Shown here piece by piece: positions 34,279-43,719 of a stretch of 64,000 nt of DNA. This stretch comes from Oscillospiraceae bacterium (lineage in GTDB: Bacteria > Bacillota > Clostridia > Saccharofermentanales > Saccharofermentanaceae). Location of the stretch: the NCBI GenBank assembly GCA_902787975.1, contig CADAIP010000005.1, forward strand, positions 1-64,000, written 5' to 3'. The translations under genes and the position numbers were made by a program. Numbering within the stretch: position 1 is the stretch's first letter; each line of letters begins with the position of its first letter. The notes under the pieces are model-generated. The model worked only from the letters and a program-made list of their open reading frames with translations, was not told the DNA's origin and did no database searches.

Positions 34279-34743
34279 ATGAGCGACAAGAAAATAAAGG
34301 TGTGCCTCGTAGGTTCGTCCGGGGGACATCTTGATCATCTGTATATTTTGCGTCCCTTTTGGGAGGATAAAGAGCGCTTTTGGGCTACTTTCGACAAGGA
34401 AGATGCCAGGAGCCAGCTTAAGGGTGAAAAGATTTACCCTGTCTATTATCCGTCGAACAGAAGCCTTAAGGCTTTGATCATCAACACGCACAGAGCAATT
34501 AAGATCCTCCGCAAGGAGAGACCTGATCTGATCATATCAGCCGGTGCCGCACCTGCCGTTCCATTTTTCTATATCGGAAAGATGATGGGTGCCAAGCTCA
34601 TTTATATTGAAACTTTTGACAGGATCAACAAGGCTTCGCTCTCCGGTAAGCTTTGCTACAAGATATCCGACCTTTTCATCGTCCAGTGGGAACAGATGAA
34701 GGAGGTCTTTCCTAAAGCTGTTTATTACGGGAGTCTTTTCTGA
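34279..34743 (+). CDS. Alg14/PssD-like glycosyltransferase subunit
   Basis: A 154-residue protein of the Alg14/PssD/Cps14F family, the membrane-binding half of a two-subunit glycosyltransferase. It has CLVGSSGGHLDHL at the N-terminus, ISAGAAPAVPFFYIGK, and YIETFDRI further on, as in the family. It is followed two bases later by its Alg13/PssE-like partner. First gene of the exopolysaccharide operon, with AAGGGTAG as binding site. Confidence 0.88.
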   Translation: MSDKKIKVCLVGSSGGHLDHLYILRPFWEDKERFWATFDKEDARSQLKGEKIYPVYYPSNRSLKALIINTHRAIKILRKERPDLIISAGAAPAVPFFYIGKMMGAKLIYIETFDRINKASLSGKLCYKISDLFIVQWEQMKEVFPKAVYYGSLF

Positions 34744-34745
34744 GC

Positions 34746-35240
34746 ATGATAGTAGTTACAGTCGGAACGCACGAGCAGCAGTTTAACCGTCTGGTCGAAT
34801 ATATAGACCACTGGGCCGCGGAGCATGACGAGGAAGTCATTGTCCAGACCGGCTATTCCACATATCAGCCCAAACACTGTGTCTGGCAGAAGTTCTACAA
34901 GCAGGCAGAGATGGATAGATTTATCCGCGATGCAAGGATCGTAGTCACACACGGCGGTCCCTGCTGCTATATTGAAGTCGTAAATCTCGGTAAGGTTCCC
35001 ATTGTTGTTCCCAGACTTCATGCTTTAGGCGAGCACGTCGATAACCACCAGCTTGAGATTGGACGTGAACTCAAAAAGCAGAGACACAATATCATCCTGA
35101 TAGAAGATATCAACGATTTAGGTGACATTCTTACCCATTATGATGAGATAATAAAGAGGATGGATGCCAAACCATACGAGCCTGACATTGAAGGCTTTTG
35201 TGAGAAGTTATCCGAGGCTTGCGACAAACTGTTCAAATGA
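34746..35240 (+). CDS. Alg13/PssE-like glycosyltransferase catalytic subunit
   Basis: A 164-residue GT28 C-terminal-domain protein. VVTVGTHEQQFNRLVEYID at the start and VVTHGGPCCYIEVVNLGKVPIVVPRL in the middle (the nucleotide-sugar site) are the family signatures. It needs the Alg14-like partner encoded immediately upstream for membrane binding. Together they add a sugar to a lipid-linked intermediate in polysaccharide synthesis. Confidence 0.9.
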   Translation: MIVVTVGTHEQQFNRLVEYIDHWAAEHDEEVIVQTGYSTYQPKHCVWQKFYKQAEMDRFIRDARIVVTHGGPCCYIEVVNLGKVPIVVPRLHALGEHVDNHQLEIGRELKKQRHNIILIEDINDLGDILTHYDEIIKRMDAKPYEPDIEGFCEKLSEACDKLFK

Positions 35241-35253
35241 GGAGCAACCGATA

Positions 35254-36213
35254 GTGCCCGATAATCCGAGTCTGTCTATAATCATTCCCGTTTTCAATGT
35301 TGAGAAGTATCTTTCAATGTGCATTGATTCGCTTTTGAGAGCGGAAGGAATAGAGAAAACGGACATTATCCTTGTTGATGACGGGTCATCGGACAGATCG
35401 GGAGAGATAGCTGACAGTTATGCTGCTGCCCATGAGAATATCCGCACATTTCATAAGGAAAACGGCGGTGCTTCTTCGAGCAGAAATCTCGGAATCAGAG
35501 AAGCTTATGGGAAATACATTTTCTTTTGCGATTCCGATGATGAAGTAGATCCGGCGTTGTTTGGTGATTTCATAGCGAAAACTAAATCTTCTTCAGCGGA
35601 TGCTTTCCTTTGGGACTGTGACATCATTTATGAAGAAAAAAGCATCCTGTCACGTAAGAATACAAGTTACTTCTCGCATTGCGGACTTGAACGGACCACG
35701 AAAACCTATACGGGAAGACAGGTTGTCGAATCACTCGTCAAAGACGGCAAAGGTCTCATAGCAAGCGTCTGCCTTGGCGCATACAGAAGGGATTACCTTC
35801 TTGATAACGGATTTTTCCTTGAAGAGGGGACGACATATGAAGACGAATTATGGATCCCTCAGGTATTCCTCAATGCCAAAAGCGTAGTTTACATCCCCGA
35901 GAAGATCTATCTGTACAGGATACGCCACGGCTCTGTCACCAATCCCGATCATGTTGATCTCGAGAAAAATGTTAAGGCCATGATGTATGTGTATCCCAAG
36001 CTCTACAGATACTATGAAGATACACTTGCAGACGATCCTTTGAAGAAATATCTTGAAGGGAATCTGACTAAAAGATATCTTCACATGATCTATAAATACA
36101 GGTTCTGGAGGTTTGACAGCGGGAAAAATATAGACAAGGCACTTTTAAAGCGAACGGCTCTGAAACTCAGACACAAAGCCATGGTACTGGGACTTAACCT
36201 GTTTATACATTAA
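35254..36213 (+). CDS. GT2 family glycosyltransferase, paralogue 1
   Basis: A 319-residue GT-A glycosyltransferase. LSIIIPVFNVEKYL, the acidic VDDGSSDRS and FCDSDDEVD (the metal-binding DXD equivalent) lie in the first 110 residues. The second half has the EDELWIPQVF motif shared by the next two genes. The start is the GTG at 35254, with AGGAG 9-13 bases upstream, just after the preceding stop; a longer frame would overlap the previous gene by 77 bases. One of three tandem paralogues. Confidence 0.9.
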   Translation: MPDNPSLSIIIPVFNVEKYLSMCIDSLLRAEGIEKTDIILVDDGSSDRSGEIADSYAAAHENIRTFHKENGGASSSRNLGIREAYGKYIFFCDSDDEVDPALFGDFIAKTKSSSADAFLWDCDIIYEEKSILSRKNTSYFSHCGLERTTKTYTGRQVVESLVKDGKGLIASVCLGAYRRDYLLDNGFFLEEGTTYEDELWIPQVFLNAKSVVYIPEKIYLYRIRHGSVTNPDHVDLEKNVKAMMYVYPKLYRYYEDTLADDPLKKYLEGNLTKRYLHMIYKYRFWRFDSGKNIDKALLKRTALKLRHKAMVLGLNLFIH

Positions 36214-36222
36214 AATGAACCT

Positions 36223-37221
36223 ATGACCGATAGCATTTCCAATTCAGACACTGCATTGTCAGTCGTGATCCCTGTGTTTAATGCTGAGAAATATCTCGGC
36301 AGTTGTCTTGAGGCTTTGTTGAAAACACAGGGCATTGAGAATGCGGAAATAATCCTTATAGATGACGGGTCGGCTGATTCTTCTGCCGAGATAGCTGAAA
36401 GATACATTAAGTCCCATAAGAACATAACTCTTATCCGTAAATCCAACGGAGGTCCTTCTGAAGCCAGAAATGCAGGTCTCAAAAAAGCCTCAGGCAAATA
36501 TGTTTTCTTTTGTGATGCTGATGATGAAGTAGATCCCGGATTGTTTTCGAAGGTTATAAGAGACATCGGGAATTCAGGCGAAGACGTTATTTTATGGGAC
36601 GCTGAGATTTTCGATGATGAAGGAACCATATTTCCTAAAAAGCGTGAAGACTATTTTATCCATCTGGGTCTTAATGCAGATGACGGAATAATATCCGGAC
36701 AGCAGGCAATAAATAAACAGCTTGATGAGTGCATGAGTTTTCCCGCAACCGTTTGGCTCGGATTACACAGAAGAGAATTCCTTCTTGATAATGATCTGTA
36801 TTTTGCAAACGGCATTCTTCATGAAGATGAATTATGGGTGATACAGGTTCTGCTCTCAGCAAGGAGCGTAAGATATATTCCGGAGAAGATATACCGGTAC
36901 AGGATACACAAAGGTTCGATCACCAATCCCGAAAAGACAGACTGGACCAGAAACATTGAGTCCCTGTTGTATGTCTATCCCGTGCTTTATGGTCTTTGTG
37001 ATGAAAAGATAGAAGACCAGGCTCTTTGCAAAAAACTTAAGGCAACTTTGACGCGACGTTATCTTCACATGATCTTTGAATATGACTTCTGTAAATACGG
37101 ATTTGCCGGACAAATAGATACCGGTCTCCTGTGGAAAACTTCCGGGCGTCTGATTGATAAGTGCAGGGTGCTCCTTCTGTCTGTCAAAGTGTTTTTCTAT
37201 AAAGTCTTTAAGAGAGGATAG
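36223..37221 (+). CDS. GT2 family glycosyltransferase, paralogue 2
   Basis: A 332-residue enzyme with the same layout as its neighbours: LSVVIPVFNAEKYL, IDDGSADSS, FCDADDEVD, then HEDELWVIQVL and the IPEKIYRYRIHKGSITNP region. Strong similarity to the previous and next genes points to tandem duplication followed by divergence in the acceptor domain. Nine bases separate it from the previous gene; no strong binding site, so translation is probably coupled. Confidence 0.9.
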   Translation: MTDSISNSDTALSVVIPVFNAEKYLGSCLEALLKTQGIENAEIILIDDGSADSSAEIAERYIKSHKNITLIRKSNGGPSEARNAGLKKASGKYVFFCDADDEVDPGLFSKVIRDIGNSGEDVILWDAEIFDDEGTIFPKKREDYFIHLGLNADDGIISGQQAINKQLDECMSFPATVWLGLHRREFLLDNDLYFANGILHEDELWVIQVLLSARSVRYIPEKIYRYRIHKGSITNPEKTDWTRNIESLLYVYPVLYGLCDEKIEDQALCKKLKATLTRRYLHMIFEYDFCKYGFAGQIDTGLLWKTSGRLIDKCRVLLLSVKVFFYKVFKRG

Positions 37222-37226
37222 CAGCG

Positions 37227-38246
37227 TTGGAAAGTAGCGCAAAACAGCTGAAATCTGACGGAATAATTCTGTCGATCATCATTCCCGTCTATAACGTCGG
37301 GGATTATCTTGAACGCTGTCTTGATTCACTTATCAGCACCAAAGGAATAGAAGACACTGAAATAATAATCGTTGACGACGGTTCTACTGATATTTCAGGT
37401 GAAATAGCAGACAGATATTCTTCTGAATTCGGGTTTATAAATTGCTTCCACAAGACTAACGGCGGCCTTTCTGATGCGAGAAATTACGGCCTTGAAAGAG
37501 CATCCGGCAAGTATGTTTTCTTTCTCGATTCGGATGACATGGTAATACCTTCTGCGATGGAGAAGATCATTGATACTGCGGATAAAAACGATGCTGATGT
37601 TCTGCTGTGGGATGGAGTGACTATTAATGAAGATGATTCCGTTATTCCGTCAGATCTCGACCGCATCCTGGTCCATAATGGACTTCCGCAAAACAGCGTG
37701 ATGACAGGCGTTGAAGCTATGGTTAAGCAGATAGAAGATCACAACAAAGCTTCCATGACTGCATGGCTCAGGGCGGTCAGAAGAGATTTCCTGAAAGACA
37801 ATTTTCTTCTGTTTGAAAAGGGCCTTATACACGAAGACGAACTCTGGACACCGCAGGTTATGTGCCATGCAGAGAAGGTTTTGTATATTCCGGAGAAAGC
37901 ATACTGTTACCGCATCAGAGAGAACTCGATAACGAATTCTGATTCCGGTGAAGAACATGCGAAGGCATTCATCAGGATAATGGATGAACTTTACGAGCTT
38001 TATACCGGAAAGATTACAGACAAAGGATGTCAGCGCCTTCTTCTCGGGAATTGGGCCGATACGTATTTCTGGGAAATCAAATCGCTGGAATTTTATAAGT
38101 TTGAGTGCAGAAACCAGCTGCCAAGACGTAAAATATTGAAATCAGCCAAAGGCTTTAAGAATAAGATGAAGGGCCTTATTCTTCAGGTGTTCGGAGTAAG
38201 AACATACTGCAGGATGGCAGGCTCTTCCAGGGATAAAACGCAATGA
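37227..38246 (+). CDS. GT2 family glycosyltransferase, paralogue 3
   Basis: A 339-residue enzyme: LSIIIPVYNVGDYL, VDDGSTDIS, FLDSDDMV, and later IHEDELWTPQVM and IPEKAYCYRIRENSITNS. The start is taken as the TTG at 37227, preceded by AGAGAGG, five bases after the previous stop. The C-terminal part differs most from its paralogues, as expected for different acceptor specificity. It ends by overlapping the next start (ATGA). Confidence 0.88.
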   Translation: MESSAKQLKSDGIILSIIIPVYNVGDYLERCLDSLISTKGIEDTEIIIVDDGSTDISGEIADRYSSEFGFINCFHKTNGGLSDARNYGLERASGKYVFFLDSDDMVIPSAMEKIIDTADKNDADVLLWDGVTINEDDSVIPSDLDRILVHNGLPQNSVMTGVEAMVKQIEDHNKASMTAWLRAVRRDFLKDNFLLFEKGLIHEDELWTPQVMCHAEKVLYIPEKAYCYRIRENSITNSDSGEEHAKAFIRIMDELYELYTGKITDKGCQRLLLGNWADTYFWEIKSLEFYKFECRNQLPRRKILKSAKGFKNKMKGLILQVFGVRTYCRMAGSSRDKTQ

Positions 38247-39031
38247 TACCGAAGCTCATACATTATTGCTGGTTTGGCAAAAAACCTCTTCCGAAAAAGG
38301 CTGTCAGCTGCATTGACAGCTGGAAGAAGATACTGCCTGAATATGAGATCCGCGAATGGAACGAGGATAACTTCGACATCAATTGCTGCGCATATGTTAA
38401 GGAAGCATACGAAGCAAAGAAATGGGCATTCGTTACTGACTACGTAAGGCTTTATGTTCTGGTTACATACGGCGGTGTATACATGGACACGGACGTGGAG
38501 ATAATAAAGCCTCTGGACCGGTTCCTTGAACATCAGGCATTCTCCGGATTCCAGACCGATACCGAAGTTCCCACAGGCATCATGGCATGCGAGAAGGGCT
38601 ATCCGCTTTTCGATAAACTTCTGCACGATTACGACGGCCGCCATTTCAAAAACGATGACGGGTCATATGATGATAAATTTACCAATGTTGATGCAATAAC
38701 TGCTTCATGTGTTGAAAAAGGTCTTATACTTAATAACGAACTTCAGGTCATAGACGGTTTCGCGCTTTATCCCAAAGATGTTTTCTGCGCGAAAGATTAC
38801 AAGACCAGGGATGTTAATATAACCGGGAACACGGTTTCCATTCATCATTTTGCAGGAAGCTGGACCAACCCTGAAGATAAGATGGAGGTCCGTATCCTTG
38901 AGAAGACCGGAAGGAAAAACAAGAAACTCGGAACTGTTCTGTCGGCACCTGCAAGAGGCGCAAGAAGAGTGCGATGGTCTGTTGAGAGCAGGGTAAACAA
39001 AGCAAAAAGAAGGAAGAACAATGAGCAATAA
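38243..39031 (+). CDS. DXD-type glycosyltransferase (GT32/OCH1-like)
   Basis: A 262-residue protein of the capsular polysaccharide synthesis/Gly_transf_sug family. IPKLIHYCWFGKKPLP at the N-terminus, WAFVTDYVRLYVLVTYGGVYMDTDVE with the DTD metal motif (about 82-107) and a C-terminal SIHHFAGSW are the family marks. It probably transfers a hexose to the growing repeat unit. The gene overlaps both its neighbours, by four and 11 bases. The C-terminus is strongly basic. Confidence 0.9.
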   Translation: MIPKLIHYCWFGKKPLPKKAVSCIDSWKKILPEYEIREWNEDNFDINCCAYVKEAYEAKKWAFVTDYVRLYVLVTYGGVYMDTDVEIIKPLDRFLEHQAFSGFQTDTEVPTGIMACEKGYPLFDKLLHDYDGRHFKNDDGSYDDKFTNVDAITASCVEKGLILNNELQVIDGFALYPKDVFCAKDYKTRDVNITGNTVSIHHFAGSWTNPEDKMEVRILEKTGRKNKKLGTVLSAPARGARRVRWSVESRVNKAKRRKNNEQ

Positions 39032-40466
39032 AGCAGGCGGAAGATCACTTTTCCAAAATGCGGTCTTCAGCGTGATATACAGACTGCTGAATATTCTGTT
39101 TCCGCTTATCAGTTCGGGATATGTAGCGAGGATCCTGACTCCTGACGGAATCGGCCGTCATGCTGCAGTGCAGAACAACGTCTCTTATTTTGTCATGCTC
39201 GGTTCTCTCGGTATTCAGGCGTATGCCACGAGAGAGATCGCGAAAAGAAAAGATGACAAGAAGGGAAGGGATAAGCTCTTCTCCGAGATGATGATAATCA
39301 ACGCTTTCATGACCGTTGCCGCCATCATCATTTTTGTTGTATGTCTTGTTTTCGCTCCCGTGTTCAAAACTGAGATCAAGATGTATCTCATATGCTCCAT
39401 TGCACTGCTATTTAATTTCATAAACGTCGACTGGTATTTCCAGGGAACGGAAGAATTCCGTTTCATAGCTATACGTTCATTCGTTATTAAGGCGCTGATG
39501 CTGGGTGCTGTTTTCATCTTCATTAGTACGCCTGAAGATCTCTACAAGTACGCACTCATATGTGTTCTTGCAAATGGCGGAAATTACCTGATAAACGTCA
39601 TTTATGCCTGCAGGACAACGAGATTCAGCTTCAAAAAGACGAACGTTAAACGGCACCTTAAAGCACTTGTTTTTCTTGCACTTTGCGCGGTTTCTTCTGA
39701 ACTCTATGCAAGGGTCGACATAACGATGCTCGATCTTTTCAGCAACAACCAGAATGTTGCATATTACACATATGCACAAAAGATAATATTCCTTATCGTC
39801 ACGACAGTCAGTGCAATTACCGCAGTCTTTCTGCCCAGACTCAGTTACCTTTACGAGACCGATAAGGAAAAGTTCAACAAGCTTACAAAATTCGGGCTCG
39901 ACCTGATGATCTTCATCTCTTTCCCGGCAGGCATCGGGCTTGCCTGCGTATCATATCCGCTTATCGATCTGTGGCTCGGCACGGACTATCTGTTCTCTGC
40001 GTTCTGCCTTATCGTTCTTGCGCTCATGATCCCCTTTAAATGTATCGGTGACATAGTATGTTATCAGGTCATGCTCTGCGCGGGACAGGAACTCAAACTG
40101 ATGATCTCATATTTCATCATCGTAGCGGTAAATTTCATAAGCAACCTTTTCCTGATCCCAATCATCGGATCTTTGGGCGCATCCATTGCATCCCTGTTCT
40201 CGGAGGTGTTCGGATTCATATTGATATTCGTTCTGGCAAAGAAATACATGAATTTCAAATCAGACAAAAAGAACCTTATCAAAGTCATCATCTCAACATT
40301 CTTTATGTTTGTTGTACTGGTTGTTTATGAGTTCCTCGTAAAGTCCGTGACGGTATCTCTTTTCGGAGGCGTGCTTGTCGGCGGATCATTCTACATAATC
40401 CTGAACATCTTATTCAAGAACAGATTCTTTACCAAAGAATTGTTGAATGCCATTAAGTCCAGATAA
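39021..40466 (+). CDS. Wzx-type polysaccharide flippase
   Basis: A 481-residue polytopic membrane protein with about twelve to fourteen helices, of the Polysacc_synt/MATE-like flippase family. FPLISSGYVARILTPDGIGR in the first helices is typical. It would move the lipid-linked repeat unit across the membrane. It is the last gene of the operon; no Wzy polymerase or initiating phosphoglycosyl transferase is present in the window. Confidence 0.88.
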   Translation: MSNKAGGRSLFQNAVFSVIYRLLNILFPLISSGYVARILTPDGIGRHAAVQNNVSYFVMLGSLGIQAYATREIAKRKDDKKGRDKLFSEMMIINAFMTVAAIIIFVVCLVFAPVFKTEIKMYLICSIALLFNFINVDWYFQGTEEFRFIAIRSFVIKALMLGAVFIFISTPEDLYKYALICVLANGGNYLINVIYACRTTRFSFKKTNVKRHLKALVFLALCAVSSELYARVDITMLDLFSNNQNVAYYTYAQKIIFLIVTTVSAITAVFLPRLSYLYETDKEKFNKLTKFGLDLMIFISFPAGIGLACVSYPLIDLWLGTDYLFSAFCLIVLALMIPFKCIGDIVCYQVMLCAGQELKLMISYFIIVAVNFISNLFLIPIIGSLGASIASLFSEVFGFILIFVLAKKYMNFKSDKKNLIKVIISTFFMFVVLVVYEFLVKSVTVSLFGGVLVGGSFYIILNILFKNRFFTKELLNAIKSR

Positions 40467-40473
40467 GAATCCG

Positions 40474-41739
40474 TTAAGCGATCTTCTCCACGATCACTGC
40501 CGTTTCTCCGGCCTTTTCAAGTTCTCTTATCTTCTTTATACCGAGCATTATGACCGCTGTTATGACGAGGCAGATTCCGGATCCGATGATCGTAATGGAT
40601 GAACCTGTTCCGACACCCTCGCCGGTGAGCTTTCCTATTGCATCGGCAACAACTCCGCTTAATCCGTAAGCCACTACATAACCGAGCTGTGAGATGAAGC
40701 CCAGGAAGGCCCACGCTCTGCCCTGAAGCTCAGGTGCGATGTTGATCCTGACGAGATAGTCGAGGCAGTTATTTGCAAAAGGCAGCGCTGCGAAAAACAG
40801 GAATCCGAATGCGCAGATGATGTAGACATTTCTTGTTACCGCAAACAATGCCATCCCGACACCTGATACTGCAAGGCCTATTCCAAGTACTCTTGCGAAG
40901 TTCTTCTTGATTCCCTTGATGCCTAAGATAATGCTTGTAACGAGCATTCCTGATGCTGCCGCCGTCTCAACGATTCCGAGTGTTTTCGAGTCTGCAAAAG
41001 AGAGCACGAAAGGCTCACCCAAAACCTGGAATACGCCCATGAAGAGACATATCAGGGAAGATACAATGACGAGAATAAGAAGGCCCTTGTTGCCGGATAC
41101 TGCCTGCCATCCTTCCTTCATGCTCTTAAAGAACGGTTCGGGATTGGAAGGCTTGCTTGTCTTGATAGAGCTTCTTACGACTGCAGCAGCAACGACTGTA
41201 AGGAAGAATGTGCAGATGTCTATTATGAGTATCAGCTTGATGTCGCTTGCCGCAAGAAGGAATCCTGCGATCACGGGTGAGAAGAGATATCTTGCAGAAC
41301 CTGCCATCGATACAAGACCGTTAGCCTTTGAATACTGTTCCTTTGTGAGAAGGTCAGTTATGGTTGCAGTGTACGATGGTTCAAGGAGAGCGGAGAAGAC
41401 CGAGCTTATGGTGGTTCCGAGATAGATCTGCCAAAGCGCGGCTTCTCCTGTGAGCATGCAAATGAGAATGAAGAGGACGCCCAGGCCTGAAAGACCGTCG
41501 CCGATCATCATGAGAAGACGTCTGTCATAGCGGTCAGCAAGAACGCCTGCTGGGATCTTGAGGACAAGTGCGGGAAGGAAGCCCAGGAGTGTGAGCATCG
41601 CCATGTCTGCAGCGCTTCCCGTCTTCTGGAAAATATAAAGACCAAGACCGAAGCTCGTGAGGCCTCCGCCTATTGATGAGATCAGTTCGCCTGCCCAGAG
41701 CAGAAGAAACTTACCGTAATTATTCTTTGTCTTTTCCAT
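40474..41739 (-). CDS. MFS transporter, macrolide-efflux-like
   Basis: A 421-residue major facilitator protein with twelve helices. LADRYDRRLLMMIGD after helix 2 is the conserved loop 2-3 motif. The overall pattern resembles the MefA-like, drug-efflux branch (FLLLWAGELISSIGGGLTSFGLGLYIF). The start at 41739 has AAGGCGGT upstream; a Met 36 bases earlier has none. It stands alone between convergent and divergent neighbours. Substrate unknown. Confidence 0.88.
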   Translation of the reverse strand: MEKTKNNYGKFLLLWAGELISSIGGGLTSFGLGLYIFQKTGSAADMAMLTLLGFLPALVLKIPAGVLADRYDRRLLMMIGDGLSGLGVLFILICMLTGEAALWQIYLGTTISSVFSALLEPSYTATITDLLTKEQYSKANGLVSMAGSARYLFSPVIAGFLLAASDIKLILIIDICTFFLTVVAAAVVRSSIKTSKPSNPEPFFKSMKEGWQAVSGNKGLLILVIVSSLICLFMGVFQVLGEPFVLSFADSKTLGIVETAAASGMLVTSIILGIKGIKKNFARVLGIGLAVSGVGMALFAVTRNVYIICAFGFLFFAALPFANNCLDYLVRINIAPELQGRAWAFLGFISQLGYVVAYGLSGVVADAIGKLTGEGVGTGSSITIIGSGICLVITAVIMLGIKKIRELEKAGETAVIVEKIA

Positions 41740-41920
41740 TTTAAGCCAGACCGCCTTTTTGATTTTTCTGACCATACTTTACTGTCTGACGGGGAGTAAA
41801 TCTTGAGATAACTCTTACACATTCCTTAAATATTTCTTAAATCGATGCGGGCACTCTTTAGTCAATAAAAGAATTATTCTGTTATAATACGAACGTTATA
41901 TATTTCTAAAGGAGTATGTT

Positions 41921-43480
41921 ATGGACAAGTTAATTGCTTTCATACTCTATTTCGTGGTAGTCCTTGGCATCGGTATTTTCTTCTTCTTCAAGAGCAAGGG
42001 CAGCGACGAGAAAGAGTATTTCCTCGGCGGCCGTCACATGGGTCCTTTCGTTACTGCGATGAGCGCGCAGGCATCGGACATGAGCGGCTGGCTGTTGATG
42101 GGTTTCCCGGGTTCGCTTTTCGCGTTCGGTATGGGACAGGTTTGGATCGGAATAGGTCTTGCACTTGGTACGGCCGGCAACTGGATCTTCGTTGCCACAA
42201 GACTCCGCCGTTTCTCAAAGGCATCAGGTGACTCGATCACTCTCCCTCAGTACCTCACAAACAGATTTGCAAGCCAGAGCCCCGTGCTGAAGGTCGTATG
42301 CGCTATCATCTTCCTCATCAGCTTCACGGTTTATGTTGCATCCGGCTTCGTTGCAGGTACAGCAGTTTTCACATCTGTCATTCCGACACTTGCTGACAAT
42401 CCGCACCTCGCAATGATCATCTTCGCAGTATTGATCCTCATCTATACATTCCTTGGCGGTTACAAGGCTGTATGCTGGACAGACTTTTTCCAGGGCATCA
42501 TGATGCTCATCGCACTCCTTGCAGTACCGATCGTCATGAAGGCTGTCGGCGATTTCGATCCCGTTTACTATAATGCTTTCACAAATGCAGCCGGCGATGA
42601 AGTTGCCGCATTCGGCACCAATCCTTTCGCTGCTCCCTGGCAGGAGATCGTAACAGGTCTCGGTTGGGGACTGGGCTACTTCGGTATGCCTCACATTCTC
42701 GTACGCTTCATGTCTATCGAGAAGCCTTCACAGATCAAGAAGTCAGCTACTGTTGCCATCATCTGGGTAGTTCTTACTCTCGGTGCCGCAGCAGTTATCG
42801 CTTACCTCGGAAGAACTTTCATCTTGGGCGACGGAACATCTCTTGCAGAACTTCTCCTTCCTAATGCACGTAAGAACATCTTCATCGAGGTCGTAAGCAG
42901 AATCTTCCCCGGCTTCATCGCAGGAATCCTTCTTTCCGCGATCATTGCCGCTGCAATGTCCACTGCTGACTCCCAGCTCCTCGTTGCTTCTTCCGCATTT
43001 ACGAGCGACATCTATAAGCCGCTCCTCCGCAAGAACAGCGCTTCCGACAAGGAGATGCTCTGGGTCGGCCGTATCGTAGTTCTTGTTGTTGCAGTCGTTG
43101 CTTTCTTCATCGCACGTCAGGGCCTTGATGACTCACAGTCCTGGGCCGCAGACATCATGAACATGGTTGAGAACGCATGGGGTCTCTTTGGTGCATCCTT
43201 CGGACCTGTCGTTATCCTCTCACTGTTCTGGAAGCGCTTTAACTACGCAGGCGCAGTTGCAGGAATCATCGGCGGCGCTGTTGCAGATATCACATGGCTC
43301 CTTCTCTTTACGAGCACGATCAGACCTGCAGCCATCTCCGACACAGGCATTTACGAGATCGTTCCCGGCTTCATTGCAGGCCTCATCATTGCAGTCGTGG
43401 TTACACTTGCAACAAAGGCTCCGGGCAAGGAAGTCGAAGCAATCTATGCCAAGGCTACAGATAAGTCTGTTGACGACTGA
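41921..43480 (+). CDS. putP: sodium/proline symporter PutP
   Basis: A 519-residue sodium:solute symporter family protein with about thirteen helices. The family signatures MSAQASDMSGWLLMGFPG (about 46-63) and, near residue 340, AAAMSTADSQLLVASSAF, which holds sodium ligands, are clear. GRFLGGR-like YFLGGRHMGP is also present. AAGGAGTATGTT precedes the ATG and a TATAAT lies in the upstream region. Proline import is the family function; transport of a related solute is possible. Confidence 0.94.
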   Translation: MDKLIAFILYFVVVLGIGIFFFFKSKGSDEKEYFLGGRHMGPFVTAMSAQASDMSGWLLMGFPGSLFAFGMGQVWIGIGLALGTAGNWIFVATRLRRFSKASGDSITLPQYLTNRFASQSPVLKVVCAIIFLISFTVYVASGFVAGTAVFTSVIPTLADNPHLAMIIFAVLILIYTFLGGYKAVCWTDFFQGIMMLIALLAVPIVMKAVGDFDPVYYNAFTNAAGDEVAAFGTNPFAAPWQEIVTGLGWGLGYFGMPHILVRFMSIEKPSQIKKSATVAIIWVVLTLGAAAVIAYLGRTFILGDGTSLAELLLPNARKNIFIEVVSRIFPGFIAGILLSAIIAAAMSTADSQLLVASSAFTSDIYKPLLRKNSASDKEMLWVGRIVVLVVAVVAFFIARQGLDDSQSWAADIMNMVENAWGLFGASFGPVVILSLFWKRFNYAGAVAGIIGGAVADITWLLLFTSTIRPAAISDTGIYEIVPGFIAGLIIAVVVTLATKAPGKEVEAIYAKATDKSVDD

Positions 43481-43507
43481 TCTTTGATCTTTTCGAAAAC
43501 TTACACA

Positions 43508-43560
43508 AGAGGATGTCTCAATACAACGAGGCATCCTCTTTGCAATTGTTGCTCTTTTTG
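43508..43560 (+). terminator. terminator-like hairpin after putP, joined to a repeat
   Basis: AGAGGATGTCTC (43508-43519) pairs with GAGGCATCCTCT (43528-43539). Only two T follow before the GCAATTGTT repeat begins, so termination may depend on the T-rich loop of the repeat (CTCTTTTT, 43552-43559). The stem is like the one at 3906. Confidence 0.7.
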
Positions 43561-43628
43561 GGGGGTAACAATTGCATAAAAAAGACGATATTGTGCAATT
43601 GTTGGCTGTTTTTTGGAGTAACAATTGC
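43542..43628. repeat. paired GCAATTGTT hairpin element, copy 2
   Basis: TGCAATTGTT (43541-43550) with AACAATTGCA (43567-43576), and TGCAATTGTT (43594-43603) with AACAATTGCA (43620-43629), with T-rich loops and about 17 bases between the hairpins. It matches the 3768-3856 element in order, arm sequence and loop character. Confidence 0.8.
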
Positions 43629-43719
43629 ACACCGGTCATGCTACTTCACCAGGTTAAGAGATCTTGCTATCATCCTGATGTGATAACATAAGACAGAATA
43701 TAAAAAGGGGATATGGCTC

